Source: Branchiostoma floridae (Eukaryota; Chordata; Leptocardii; Amphioxiformes; Branchiostomatidae). Taken from it: a DNA stretch of 64,000 bases. This document shows positions 54,686 to 64,000 of this stretch, in pieces (position 1 is the first letter of the stretch; each line of letters opens with the position of its first letter). A model generated the notes under the pieces. It was not told where the DNA came from. It ran no database searches and saw only the letters and a list, made by a program, of their open reading frames with translations. A program made the position numbers and the translations under genes. The stretch covers positions 20,992,024 through 21,056,023 of the forward strand of contig NC_049989.1 in the NCBI RefSeq assembly GCF_000003815.2, written 5' to 3'.

Positions 54686-55240
54686 TATGAATGAATGAAT
54701 GAATGAATGAATTTTATTAACGTGTCATGCGTTAGAACGCCCAGCCCACGTGGGCTTATAAGACACACACAATACAAATCATAATTGAACAAAGGATATT
54801 ATAACATAAAAGAACGTCAGGAACATAATCGGTATCGGGTAACAGACCAGATATCAAATCATAATCACCAAAATTAAACCATCAAACAAGGGTTTCGTAG
54901 AACTAAACAGAGCAGAGTTTATACAGAAGATAAGGAAAAACATAATAGTAGACAGGAACATAATCGGAAACCATTATACAAATAGGGTAACAGACCAGAT
55001 ATCAAATCATAATCACATTAATCAAAACCATCAAACAAGGGTTCCGCAGAGCTAAACAGAGCAGAGTTTATACAGAAAATAAGGAAAACATAATACATGT
55101 AGTACAGTAATAGTTGTACATAAGTGGACAGGTTGTGAGTTCAAGTGTATAATCGCCTTCTTCTTTTGTTCCAAGCTTTGCGTAGGAAGTTAGAAATTTC
55201 GGAGACCCCTTTTTCAACAAGGGGTCTCCGGTGAGAGAGA
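54686..55240 (-). mobile_element. 3' end of a LINE-like element with (TTCA)n tail
   Basis: On the plus strand the insert begins with (TGAA)n and TTTTATTAACGTGTC, i.e. a minus-strand retroposon tail, and runs about 550 bp with an internal imperfect duplication (ACAGACCAGATATCAAATCA twice, about 165 bp apart). The first copy is uninterrupted here (CGACAGTAATTGCC at about 25198). Confidence 0.6.
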
Positions 55241-55336
55241 CTAATTGCCCCAGGTGCGGCCATGTGACTGTAAGTTTTGAACGATAAGGAGTACCTTGTG
55301 TTGTGTTCTATATTTAAGGTATCTTCTTCCTTCCAG

Positions 55337-55935
55337 GTTCTCAGAAGGCATAGTCCGGCTGTGGGACGTTCTTGCAGACGAGAACACGCCCAGCGTGCTG
55401 TTAGAGTCTACCCAGGAACAGGCTGTCTGTAACGTCTTACAGTGTCCTGTTTCTTGTCTGTAACGTCTTACAGTGTCCTGTTCCTTGTTTCCAGGTTCTC
55501 AGAAGGCATAGTCCGGCTGTGGGACATCCTTGCAGACGAGAACACGCCCAGTGTGCTGTTAGAGTCTACCCAGGAACAGGCTGTCTGTAACGTCTTACAG
55601 TGTCCTGTTTCTTGTCTGTAACGTCTTACAGTGTCCTGTTCCTTGTGTTTCCAGGTTCTCAGAAGGCATACTCCGGCTGTGGGACGTCCTCGCAGACGAG
55701 AACACGCCCAGTGTGCTGTTAGAGTCTACCCAGGAACAGGCTGTCTGTAACGTCTTACAGTGTCCTGTTTCTTGTCTGTAACGTCTTACAGTGTCCTGTT
55801 CCTTGTCTGTAACGTCTTACAGTGTCCTGTTCCTTGTCTGTAACGTCTTACAGTGTCCTGTTCCTTGTCTGTAACGTCTTACAGTGTCCTATTCCTTGTC
55901 TGTAACGTCTTACAGTGTCCTGTTTCTTGTGTTTC
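55337..55935 (+). repeat. Three truncated copies of exon 5 with acceptors, plus a 31-bp minisatellite
   Basis: 55337-55436, 55495-55594 and 55655-55754 each repeat the acceptor (TTTCCAG) and first 100 bases of exon 5, break at AACGTC and run into repeats of TAACGTCTTACAGTGTCCTG TTCCTTGTCTG. The frame stops soon after each break. Only the fourth unit (55939-56078) is a whole exon. Confidence 0.9.
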
Positions 55936-55938
55936 CAG

Positions 55939-56078
55939 GTTCTCAGAAGGCATAGTCCGGCTGTGGGACGTCCTCGCAGACGAGAACACGCCCAGCGTCC
56001 TGCTAGAGTCTATCCAGGAGCAGGCCGTCAGTAACGTGTCCGTCAACGGCACCGTCACAGTCGCGTCTTTCGGGAACG
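55939..56078 (+). pseudogene. FBXW8: Second copy, exon 5 (intact unit)
   Basis: 140 bp, acceptor GTTTCCAG, donor GTACGA, same phases as the first copy. Three residues differ (T/I, C/S, P/G). Confidence 0.85.
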
Positions 56079-56214
56079 GTACGACAATTGAGAAGTTTTC
56101 TTCTCTAGGCCACAGCAGTTTAATATTTTTGGTGATTTTTCTTTGTTAGTAATAAGTGAGCAAGAAAGCATATTAAAAACTGTGAGAAAGGTCAGAATTC
56201 GACTGTCTGCAACG

Positions 56215-56450
56215 TCTTCGTCAACGGCACCGTCACTGTCGCATCTTTCGGGAACGGTACGACAGTTGAGAAGTTTCTTCTTCTCTAGGCCACAGCAGTT
56301 TTGTTTTCTTGGTCCTCTGGTGATTTTTCTCAGTAATATTAATAAGTGAGCAAGATAGCATATCAAAAGCTGTGAGAAAGGTCAGAATTTGACTGTCTGC
56401 AACGTCTCAGTCAATGTCACTGTCGCGTCTTTCGGGAACGGTATGACGAT
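56215..56450 (+). repeat. Tandem copies of the exon 5 3' edge (second copy)
   Basis: About 56215-56262 and 56397-56445 repeat GTCACTGTCGC..TTTCGGGAACGGTA with following intron, as in the first copy. Confidence 0.8.
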
Positions 56451-56674
56451 CAAGATGTTTTCTTTTTTCTCTTGGCCACAGCAATTTGTTTTCTTGGTTC
56501 TCTGACATTTACCTAGTAAAAAGGAATCGGGAGCAACATATCAAAATGAAAACAGAGGGCTGGCAGGAAGGTCTGAGAGTTTTACTGTATTAACTCCTCT
56601 CAGATTTAGATAATAAAGCTGAACTGGAAAATCCACATGAAGAGAGAGTCTGAGGGAAAGTCTGTGTGTTGGTT

Positions 56675-57036
56675 CAGGGCTCGAAATTCATTTTTGGGAT
56701 TAGGTGCACTGGTGCACCCAGCTTAATAAATTGGGTGCACCAAAAAATTTTTGGGTGCACCACTTAGACTTAAGTAGAATGTCAGAAAAACCTAATAATA
56801 AAACTTAGTTACAAGCTATCAAATTCTTAAACAAGTAACATGACAGACATTTTTATCATCTTTCTAACACTTAGATGTAAAGAATTTAATGTATACTAGT
56901 AAATTTTGATATCTTTACATACATAAGCCTATGAAAATATTTGGGTGCACCCTGTGCACCCACAGAAAATAATTGGGTGCACAGCTCCAATTTTGGGTGC
57001 ACCTGGGTGCACATGCACCCAGTATTTCGAGCCCTG
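56675..57036. mobile_element. hAT-like MITE, CAGGGCTCGAAAT termini
   Basis: Starts CAGGGCTCGAAATTC and ends GTATTTCGAGCCCTG, 362 bp, with many GGTGCAC/GTGCACC motifs. CAGGG termini suggest hAT; an exact 8-bp target duplication was not found. The first FBXW8 copy lacks it at this place, but a relative in opposite orientation is at 17011-17353. Confidence 0.7.
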
Positions 57037-57599
57037 TGGTTTCAAGGAGTGAATATGATCAGATTCAATTTTTCCTCCCAGTCCTCCGTTTTTGTGATTT
57101 TCTCTTCTCTCAAGCTGATTGATTTTTTTCTTAGCATGGCCGAGAAGAAGAAATTGACCTTTCTCTACACTTTTCTGACTCATTTAACAGACTAATATAA
57201 TTTCTTCTTTACTCTAAGAAAATCCGCTAAGAAACAATGCACAGTTCTTTAACTTACATAAAATGAAGTTGAAGTAGCAACCTTTTGATCCTAAGAGTCA
57301 TCAACCCTAACCTTGCCACCTTTAAGCTGTTTTCACCAGTTTCATGATCAGCCTCAATGTTCAAAACCTACAGTATCTTGGCCGCACCTAGGGCAATTAC
57401 AGTCGTATTGAGGTCACCTGAGTGGCACCGAAGAGCAGCTCGCTCCAGACACTTGCGATTTAGCCCCGCCCATTGTAAGCTCCCTCCAATTCAGCCCCTG
57501 GCTGCCAAGAGTCAGTAGTCGGCCCACCCAATAACAAAAACAATTATAACAATGTTGGATTTCTGCACCATCATCGTTTTTTCTCCCCACTACCTCCAG

Positions 57600-57799
57600 G
57601 TGATGTGAGCATCTGGAGTACTGAACATGGAGGCACCCCCCTGCACCACTTCACCCTGGACCAGGGGGGCCCCCCTCAGATCTGCACCTGTCCAGGGGGG
57701 GCCGTGGTGGCCTGTGCTCGAGGCTCGGTGGTCAGGGTGGACTCTCCGGACGCTGTGGGGGTCTGGCACTGTCGACAGAACTTCAGCTGTGACAAAAAG
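57600..57799 (+). pseudogene. FBXW8: Second copy, exon 6
   Basis: 200 bp with one base different from the first copy and an identical protein. The flanking intron just upstream is also close. Confidence 0.85.
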
Positions 57800-57993
57800 G
57801 TTACCAATAATGTCTATTACGTTAAAATTTAAGTCTTTCCCGCATCATATGGTGCATAGGATGGCACCCATCTCCATTTCTGTAGCCCTGGGCCACACAG
57901 CTTACTACAGCAGTCTACATCAATGATGTACAATTATTACTTTGTGAGTTACTTTGTGTTCCTGACTCAAAACAATCCTTCACATCCCCACAG

Positions 57994-58230
57994 GTGTCAC
58001 ACCTGACTCTGGTTCAGAAGGGAGGGCTGCCAAATAAGGCGCTGTCTGACCACCTGGTTGTCATGGCAACAGACTATGACGTGTACGCGTACCGCCCTCA
58101 CCGCCCGCCGGAGGAGCGACGCCGGTTTCACTCCATGTACGGCGCCGTGGTGGCGAGTCTGGACGCCACGGCTGAGCAGGCTGCAGTCGCCTCAACATGC
58201 TTCGGCGTCTCCTTGGAGGACGTCTTCAAG
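57994..58230 (+). pseudogene. FBXW8: Second copy, exon 7
   Basis: 237 bp, about 24 base and six residue differences from the first copy, mostly silent; frame and splice sites kept (donor GTGGGT). Confidence 0.85.
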
Positions 58231-58705
58231 GTGGGTTCACTTTCACTTTTGCAAATGCTTTCTCTTTCACTTCTAACAGAGTGACTAGCAAACAGACATC
58301 ATGTGGTCAAGGTGAGTTCCTGTCTTCTCAGAGTTAACAATTTCTAACCTGCTCAAGAAGACCACTCATGATCAGGCGATCAATAAGATTACACAGGAGA
58401 CCCTTAAAAATTGTACTGTCAAATCTGTCCAAAAAGCCACTCAGGGGACTGATTAAATCTTGCCTGTGTGGACAGGGAGTCAATATAAACAGGATTCTTA
58501 ATGTTTGTGTCATGGGAAAAATCGTCTAAGGGAACATGTTAACTCATGGACCACTGTTAATTCAGAACTAAGTACAATGAAGATATGATTTCTGTCTTTT
58601 TTATTACAGCCATTGGAAGATTAGCTCATCTGTTTGAGCTTAAGTTTGTTTGAACTTAGCTGGTCTGAGATCACTTTCACCTACTCCCCCTTTCTCCTCC
58701 CCCAG

Positions 58706-58833
58706 GTGCAGTGCTACTGCCTGGACACGGGGAAACAGCTGACCAGCCTGCGGGGTCACCGAGGTCAGGTCACCTGCATGGACCTGCGGAACAGTCCACC
58801 CAACATGCTGGTCACGGGGGCCGAGGATAAAAG
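58706..58833 (+). pseudogene. FBXW8: Second copy, exon 8
   Basis: 128 bp, three silent differences from the first copy, donor GTGAGG. Confidence 0.85.
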
Positions 58834-58957
58834 GTGAGGACACATTTTCAATAAAAAGTACAATAAGTTTTGTTCCAACATAAAAGAAAAACTCGAACCG
58901 TAGATTCTGTGTTTCTGCTACCTTTGATTCACTCCTGACTTTATCACGCTTCTGGTA

Positions 58958-59340
58958 GAACAGTCCACCCAACATGCTCGTCACGGGGGCCGAGGATAAA
59001 CGGTGAGGACACATTTTCAATAGAAATTAAAGTACAATTTAAGCTTCGTTCCAACACAGAAGAAAAACTTGGTGACCCGTAGATTTTGTCTTTCCGCTAC
59101 CTTTGATTCATTTGTGACATCAGCGCGCTTCTGGTAGAACAGTCCACCCAACATGCTGGTCACGGGGGCCGAGGATAAACGGTGGGGAAATTTTGAATAA
59201 GAAGTATAATAAGTTTTGTTCCAATATGTATTCGAAAGATTCTGTCTTCCTTGTACCTTTGATTCACTCCTGACATCATCACGCTTCCGTCAGAACAGTC
59301 CACCCAGCATGCTCGTCACGGGGGCCTAATATAAAGGCAA
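58958..59340 (+). repeat. Three tandem copies of the exon 8 3' edge
   Basis: About 58959-59003, 59137-59183 and 59293-59335 repeat AGAACAGTCCACCCAACATG..GGGGCCGAGGATAAACGGTG, unit about 165-180 bp. The first retains a GTGAGG donor. The first FBXW8 copy has only one such unit. Confidence 0.85.
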
Positions 59341-60169
59341 GGAAAAAATAAGACTTAGTTAGGCCACACTGACTTGACTTTATGGCACATTAACTCATAC
59401 TGTTTTTTCTCATACATGTGAGTGCTTTTAGCACAGAAAGCTGTATGCACCATTTGTTAAAGTCTTTGATACAACTCATCAAATGCAAGTCAAACTCTTG
59501 GACACTGTTACCAGTTAATCGCCCCAGATTGTGCCGCTAATGGCCGGCTCACAGTCAGCACTCTAATTTGGGAACAAGTTTTATCACCCTTTTACAGGAT
59601 GCAACAGTCGACATCAATAGTCCCACTCACATGCACTGGTGGGATTACCATTGTCACAGTAATCAGGCACAGAGCTATAACATGTGGCATGAACCACATA
59701 TGGTAATTGCAGTAGATAGCTGGAATTTGGAGTTTGCATGATTATTGCAGTGGACAGCATTAGCTGGAGTATAGCCAAGAAATGTGTATAGTATTACATG
59801 TTATAATGGAAAATGATTTGCAGATATTGTCTTTGAGTATTGTGATACAGTAGAAGCTGTGTAATTGCACACCCAATTTGCCAGCTTATTCTGTGCAATT
59901 ATCCGGGTGGTGCAATAATGCAAAGTTATCCAGTTGGACTATACCACCCTTGATTTTGGGATTCCGTGCAATTAACAGAGGTGTGCGGTTATCCGTGGCT
60001 TCTACAGTATCTGACAGGATATAGAATATAGGAATTGAGTTTATTCATATACTGCAGCAAAGCCCTCCAGGCTTGAATTTAGTTGCAACAATGACAACAA
60101 ACCAGATTGGTTTCTACAAGCGTTAAGAAGTCATCTTTCCACTCTGCTTAGAATGCAGTTAGCGACACA

Positions 60170-60343
60170 ACCTGGACACATGATCATCACATGTTTAACA
60201 CATGACCATCACAATCATGTTCTCCAGGCTGCAAGTGTTTGACCTGCGACCTGCTGAGCGTGTCGTGTGTGCAGTACTTTGTCATCACATGATCATCACA
60301 TGATCATCACATGTCTAACACATGACCATCACATGTTCTCCAG
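60170..60343 (+). repeat. ATGATCATCAC satellite with a degenerate exon 9 start
   Basis: Same satellite as at 30640-30980 but shorter. The exon 9-like piece at about 60226-60260 (CTCCAGGCTGCAAGTGTTTG) is internally deleted. Confidence 0.75.
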
Positions 60344-60517
60344 GGTTCGAGTGTTTGACCTGCGGACGCCCCGGCCGGTGCTGAACCAGTACTCCCACCC
60401 ACTGGGCGTGTCGTGTGTGCAGATGGACGACTGGAAGGTGGTTAGCGGAGGACGGGAGGGCGCGCTGTGTGTCTGGGACCTGCGCATGCAGAACAAGCTC
60501 TGGGAGATGAAGCCCAG
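60344..60517 (+). pseudogene. FBXW8: Second copy, exon 9
   Basis: 174 bp, acceptor GTTCTCCAG, donor GTGAGT (a better donor than GTGTGT in the first copy). Four residues differ. Confidence 0.85.
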
Positions 60518-60982
60518 GTGAGTGTGCGTATGTGTGAGTGAGTATGTGAGCGTGCGTGTGTGTGTTTGTTTATGTATGTGTGTGTGTGTGTGCTTGTGTG
60601 AAGGTGGTTAGCGGAGGACGGGAGGGCGCGCTGTGTGTCTGGGACCTGCGCATGCAAAACAAACTCTGGGAAATGAAGCCAAGGTGAGGGCGTGTGTGTG
60701 TGTGTGAAAGTGTGTGTGTGAGAGTGAGTGTGTGTGTGTGTGTGTGAGGGTGTGTGTGAGGGTGCGTGTGTGTGTGCTTGTGTGAAGGTGGTTAGCGGCG
60801 GGCAGGAGGGCACGGTGTGTGTCTGGGACCTTCGCATGCAGAACAAGCTCTGGGAGATGAAACCTAGGTGAGGGTGTTTGTGTGTGTGTGCGTGCATGTG
60901 TGCGCTTGTGTGTGTGTGTGTGTGTGTGTGTGAGTGTGTGTCCTTGTGACTGTGTGTGGTGTGTGTGTGTGTCCTTGTGTGT

Positions 60983-61015
<33 letters not shown>

Positions 61016-61198
61016 CATGAGTGTGTGTGTGTGTTTGCTTGTGTGTGTGTAAGTGTGCGCATGTGTGTTCGTGTGTGTGCGCGCACGTGTGAGCGAGTGT
61101 AAAGGTGGTGAGCGGCGGACGGGAGGGTGCGCTGTGTGTCTGGGACCTGCGCATGCAGAACAAACTGTGGGAGATGAAGCCCAGGTGAGAGAGAGAGA

Positions 61199-61234
<36 letters not shown>

Positions 61235-61570
61235 ATGTGTATGTGCGTGTTTGTGTGTGTAAGGTGTGCAAGGTGTGTGTGTAAGTGTGCACATGTGTGC
61301 GCGTGGGAGATGAAGCCCAGGTGAGTGTGTGTGCATGTGCATATGTGTGTGTGTGCTCATGTGAAGGTGGTGAGCGGTGGGCGGGCATGCAGAACAAACT
61401 GTGAAGCCCAGGTGAGTGTGTGAGTGTGTGTGTGTGTGTGTGTGTGCATGCGTGCGTGTGTGTATGTATGTGTGTGCATGCGTGTGTGTGCGTGTGTGCA
61501 TGCATGTGTGTATGTGTGTGGGGGGATCTGCACATGCACAACAAGCTCTGGAAGATGAAGCCAAGGTGAG
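60518..61570 (+). repeat. (TG)n array with at least three full and two or three decayed exon 9 3'-half copies
   Basis: Copies of AAGGTGGTTAGCGGAGGACG..CTCTGGGAGATGAAGCC-AGGTGAG at about 60602-60684, 60785-60869 and 61103-61187, then decayed pieces at about 61307-61325, 61366-61412 and 61525-61569, all separated by TG-rich DNA. Each full piece ends in a GTGAG donor. Long His/Thr frames on the minus strand are artefacts. Confidence 0.9.
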
Positions 61571-61680
61571 GTTGGTTTTGCTTTAGGAACCTGAAGTGTG
61601 CCGCATTGCACTATATACTTGCTTCGCTGAAGAAAGTCTTCATTTGCGTCAACTAAACTGTGAATTTTGTTGGTTTGCAG

Positions 61681-61797
61681 TAAAGTCCACCCGATCCAGT
61701 ACTGCCGGTTCGGAGGCCCCCACCTCATTGCCGCGTGTTACCCGACACCCTCCTGCAGTAGGGAGGACCTGATGGACCAGTACAGGCACCAGCCAGA
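61681..61797 (+). pseudogene. FBXW8: Second copy, exon 10
   Basis: 117 bp, acceptor TGGTTTGCAG, donor GTAGGG, protein identical to the first copy. Confidence 0.85.
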
Positions 61798-61854
61798 GTA
61801 GGGCTTAATCTTTTTTCTCTTCAGGCTACCGCTTTATTCAGATAGCCTATAATA

Positions 61855-62150
61855 TGAGATCGCAGTGGCGCAGCGGTAGTGTGTTTGGCTCAGGACTAAG
61901 AGGTTTCAAGTTCGAATCTTGCCGTGTCACCAATCCTGTGCCCTTGGGAAAGGCACTTTATACAGATTTGCTCACTTTACTCAGGTGAAAATGAGCACCT
62001 AGCTTCCGCTAGGGCCGTCCCTCGGAGAGGACGTTAAATGGAGGTCCCATGTTTGGGGAGAGCTACACCCCACGCACATTAAAGAACCCGCCACACCTTT
62101 CCAAAAAGAGTAGGGGCTTGCCCAGGTGTGCGATGGAGCAAATTTTTTGT
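61855..62150 (+). mobile_element. tRNA-derived SINE in intron 10 of the second copy
   Basis: Pol III box A-like TGGCGCAGCGGTAGTG at 61866 and box B GTTCGAATC at 61910-61918, followed by the family tail GTGCCCTTGGGAAAGGCACT and AAAGAACCCGCCACACC. Not a functional tRNA: no full cloverleaf. The first copy has a minisatellite instead. Confidence 0.8.
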
Positions 62151-62263
62151 CTCGTGTTGGTGATTCACTACAAATCACCCGGATGGAGGCCTGGCTAACC
62201 TCTATTTCATATCATGCTTATTTCATCTTATTCCTGACCACCATGTTTGTTTTTCCAACGCAG

Positions 62264-62405
62264 TGTCAAAGGTCGGATCAACGTGTACGATTTCTCGGTG
62301 GACCAGACGACTCAAGACGTCCCCGACATCTGCAAAGCCGACTACGACGAACCCGAGGGGTACAACTACAACATCAGCCTCGCCATGCCGTATGACGCAG
62401 TCTGA
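62264..62405 (+). pseudogene. FBXW8: Second copy, exon 11 (terminal)
   Basis: 142 bp, acceptor CAACGCAG, protein identical to the first copy including the MPYDAV ending and TGA. Confidence 0.85.
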
Positions 62406-62745
62406 CAGCTGTCAATCACAGCCTCGCCATGCCGTACGACGTGGTCTGACAGCTGTCAATCATAGCACAGTCTGACAGCTGTCAATCAATCATAACCTCG
62501 CCATGCCGACTACGACGACCCCGAGGGGTACAACTACAACATCAGCCTCGCCATGCCGTATGACACGGTCTGACAGCTGTCAATCACAGCCTCGCCATGC
62601 CGTACGACACGGTCTGACAGCTGTCAATCATAGCACAGTCTGACAGCAGTCATTCATAGCCTCGTCATGCCGTACGACGCAGTCTGACACCTGTCAACCT
62701 TAGCCTCGCCATGCCATATGACGCAGTCTGACAGCTGTCAATCAA
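62385..62745 (+). repeat. Stop-codon minisatellite of the second copy
   Basis: Same GCCATGCCGTAYGACRCAGTC-TGACAGCTGTCAATCA unit as at 33815-34400, about six units; unit order differs, showing independent turnover. Confidence 0.85.
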
Positions 62746-63154
62746 AGATCAATTTATGATAGCATAAAAGGAGGCCTTATTAATATGTATATACTGTACT
62801 ATCTTCTTGAAATGAAAGACAGTTAGACTATTATGATTTGGTAGATGAAATTCCCCCAAACTGTTTTAAATTCGAAGTGACCAAAATTGTGCAGGTTATC
62901 CCTGTTGATACCAGGTATTATGAATTTAAATTTCGGTCTACATTTTTAGTAAGAATATGTAAAGACAGTAACTTAGCTCAACATGTAGCATTGCTGTTGT
63001 AGCTTATGGACTTTAAGACGTCTGTCCCTAATTGAGGGGTCAGAGTTGACAGGAAGTTTCAAACAACTTCTGACCTTAGCAAGGGTCAAAGTCACCCATA
63101 AGTTGTAAAAACTGGTCATCGTATCCATGTTTTATAAGATTTGGCTGTCTTGTA

Positions 63155-63160
63155 AATAAA
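63155..63160 (+). terminator. Polyadenylation signal of the second FBXW8 copy
   Basis: AATAAA in TTGTAAATAAAATGTGG, at the position equivalent to 34828 in the first copy. Confidence 0.6.
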
Positions 63161-63234
63161 ATGTGGACAGAGCTGTAGTCAAATGTAATTCTTGGTAGCA
63201 TGTCATGAATGAGGTTCATCTTTTCATATAAGAT

Positions 63235-63461
63235 TTTTTTTTTTTTCTATTTGCTTTTGGACAGACGAGGACGATGTGGCACTGCACTCAAGTTTTGTAA
63301 CTTATATTAACAATGCCACATACACGGTACAGACAGAAGGAAAGTCGTGTAAAGTGCCTTTCTCAAGGGCACAACGTCGGGGGCACGGTGGGAATCGAAC
63401 TCAGAACCCATAGATTCCGAGCCGAACGCTCTACCAGTTACGCCACGCCCGACGCCACAAG
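63235..63461 (-). mobile_element. Young tRNA-derived SINE with target site duplication
   Basis: On the minus strand: box A-like TGGCGTAACTGGTAGAGCG, box B GAGTTCGATTCCC, the tail GTGCCCTTGAGAAAGGCACT, ending in a poly-A run (poly-T at 63235). ATATAAGAT flanks it on both sides (63226-63234 and 63462-63470). The first copy has that sequence once, uninterrupted (34900-34908). Confidence 0.9.
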
Positions 63462-64000
63462 ATATAAGATATTTGTACACTGACGTGTATGGATGTACAG
63501 AAAAATGAGAACGACAGAGACAATTCTTTAATGAATATTGTGGGGAGCGGGAAGTTGAAAGATGGCTTGTGTTGGCATGTGGCAGCAGACACCTCAGGGG
63601 ACCAGAACTCTCTCCGCCTGGCAGACTGGTCCATACTACCTGTTATGGTAAGTAAATTTTCTTGACAAGACTTCAAGTACAATGAAAATATATTTTCTAC
63701 GGTCTACTGATTATTCTTGTTGATGGAAGTGGTGGAAAAGTCCATATTTTTTGTAAATCTTCCACAAATATGACAAACATTTTGGACAACCAGTTATGGT
63801 AGTAACGTTATTAGCTGGTATTTTCCTCATGCAGGAAAAGTGTCCATTATTTGGCTGGAGAACTGTAGCTTCGTGTGCCAGCAGAAGTAATTTCCGCATG
63901 GATCAACAACGACCCCACCTATTATCCAGTTGAAGTACTGCAGCAGTGACGACTGAATACTGCAATAATATTATCGACCGCTAGATGTCAGCATGTGACC

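Larger units (their letters stand above)
51260..62405 (+). pseudogene. FBXW8: Second FBXW8 copy: exon 4 fragment plus intact exons 5-11
   Basis: Segments: 51260-51333 (exon 4 without its first 15 bases and acceptor), 55939-56078, 57600-57799, 57994-58230, 58706-58833, 60344-60517, 61681-61797, 62264-62405. Exons 5-11 equal those of the first copy in length and phase, keep GT-AG borders and have no stop, giving about 380 WD40 residues. Exons 6, 8, 10 and 11 are identical in protein sequence. The N-terminus and F-box (exons 1-3) are absent here, and the gene start has been replaced by a MITE fragment. A protein made from it could bind substrate but not SKP1. It may be a partial tandem duplicate or a misplaced allele from the other haplotype, as it lies on the contig after a gap. 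Confidence 0.75.

Noticed and set aside
61866-61930. Functional tRNA gene
   Set aside because: Box A and box B are present but stems do not form a full cloverleaf and the sequence continues into a SINE body; same for 63390-63450 on the minus strand.

Overview
This is a eukaryotic window, most likely from an amphioxus (Branchiostoma). The reasons are genes broken into many short exons with GT-AG borders, AATAAA signals, a NACHT-LRR receptor gene, many short inverted-repeat transposons (MITEs), tRNA-derived SINEs and dense mini- and microsatellites. Two runs of exactly 100 N (1250-1349 and 43322-43421) are scaffold gaps, so the window is at least three contigs. Only a small part of it is coding.

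Layout. 1-14 kb: mostly repeats, plus one small GC-rich gene on the minus strand (4298-4540). It encodes an 80-residue protein with a textbook BH3 motif and a hydrophobic C-terminal tail, i.e. a BH3-only pro-apoptotic protein resembling vertebrate Harakiri (HRK). A 5'-truncated LINE lies at about 7.9-9.2 kb. 14.3-33.8 kb: a complete 11-exon FBXW8 gene on the plus strand (F-box plus WD40 substrate receptor of a CUL7 ubiquitin ligase), reconstructed exon by exon with every phase matching, 647 residues. HRK and FBXW8 are, from memory, divergent neighbours in human (12q24), so this looks like a gene pair kept since early chordates. 34-39.7 kb: non-coding DNA with a fold-back transposon and start-codon-type promoter motifs. 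39.7-43.3 kb: about 88 copies of a 41-bp satellite running into the second gap. 43.7-48.2 kb: an NLR-type receptor gene (NACHT and leucine-rich repeats, no effector domain visible), with two possible terminal exons. It converges at 48.3 kb on an unidentified minus-strand gene of which two small exons are seen. 51.26-62.4 kb: a second FBXW8 copy that begins abruptly inside exon 4 and lacks the F-box exons. Exons 5-11 remain intact and in phase.

Two themes stand out. First, the HRK-like/FBXW8 pair, with TATA, FOXO-type and E2F-type motifs upstream of the BH3 gene. Second, tandem arrays in this locus are repeatedly built from exon edges: splice acceptors, splice donors or the stop codon plus flanking intron, seen for FBXW8 exons 5, 8, 9, 10 and 11 in one or both copies, for the NLR terminal exon and for the minus-strand gene. 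Comparing the two FBXW8 copies also dates several transposon insertions through empty sites, and shows very uneven divergence between adjacent exons (about 0.5% in exon 6 against about 10% in exon 7), which suggests gene conversion or mixed haplotypes.
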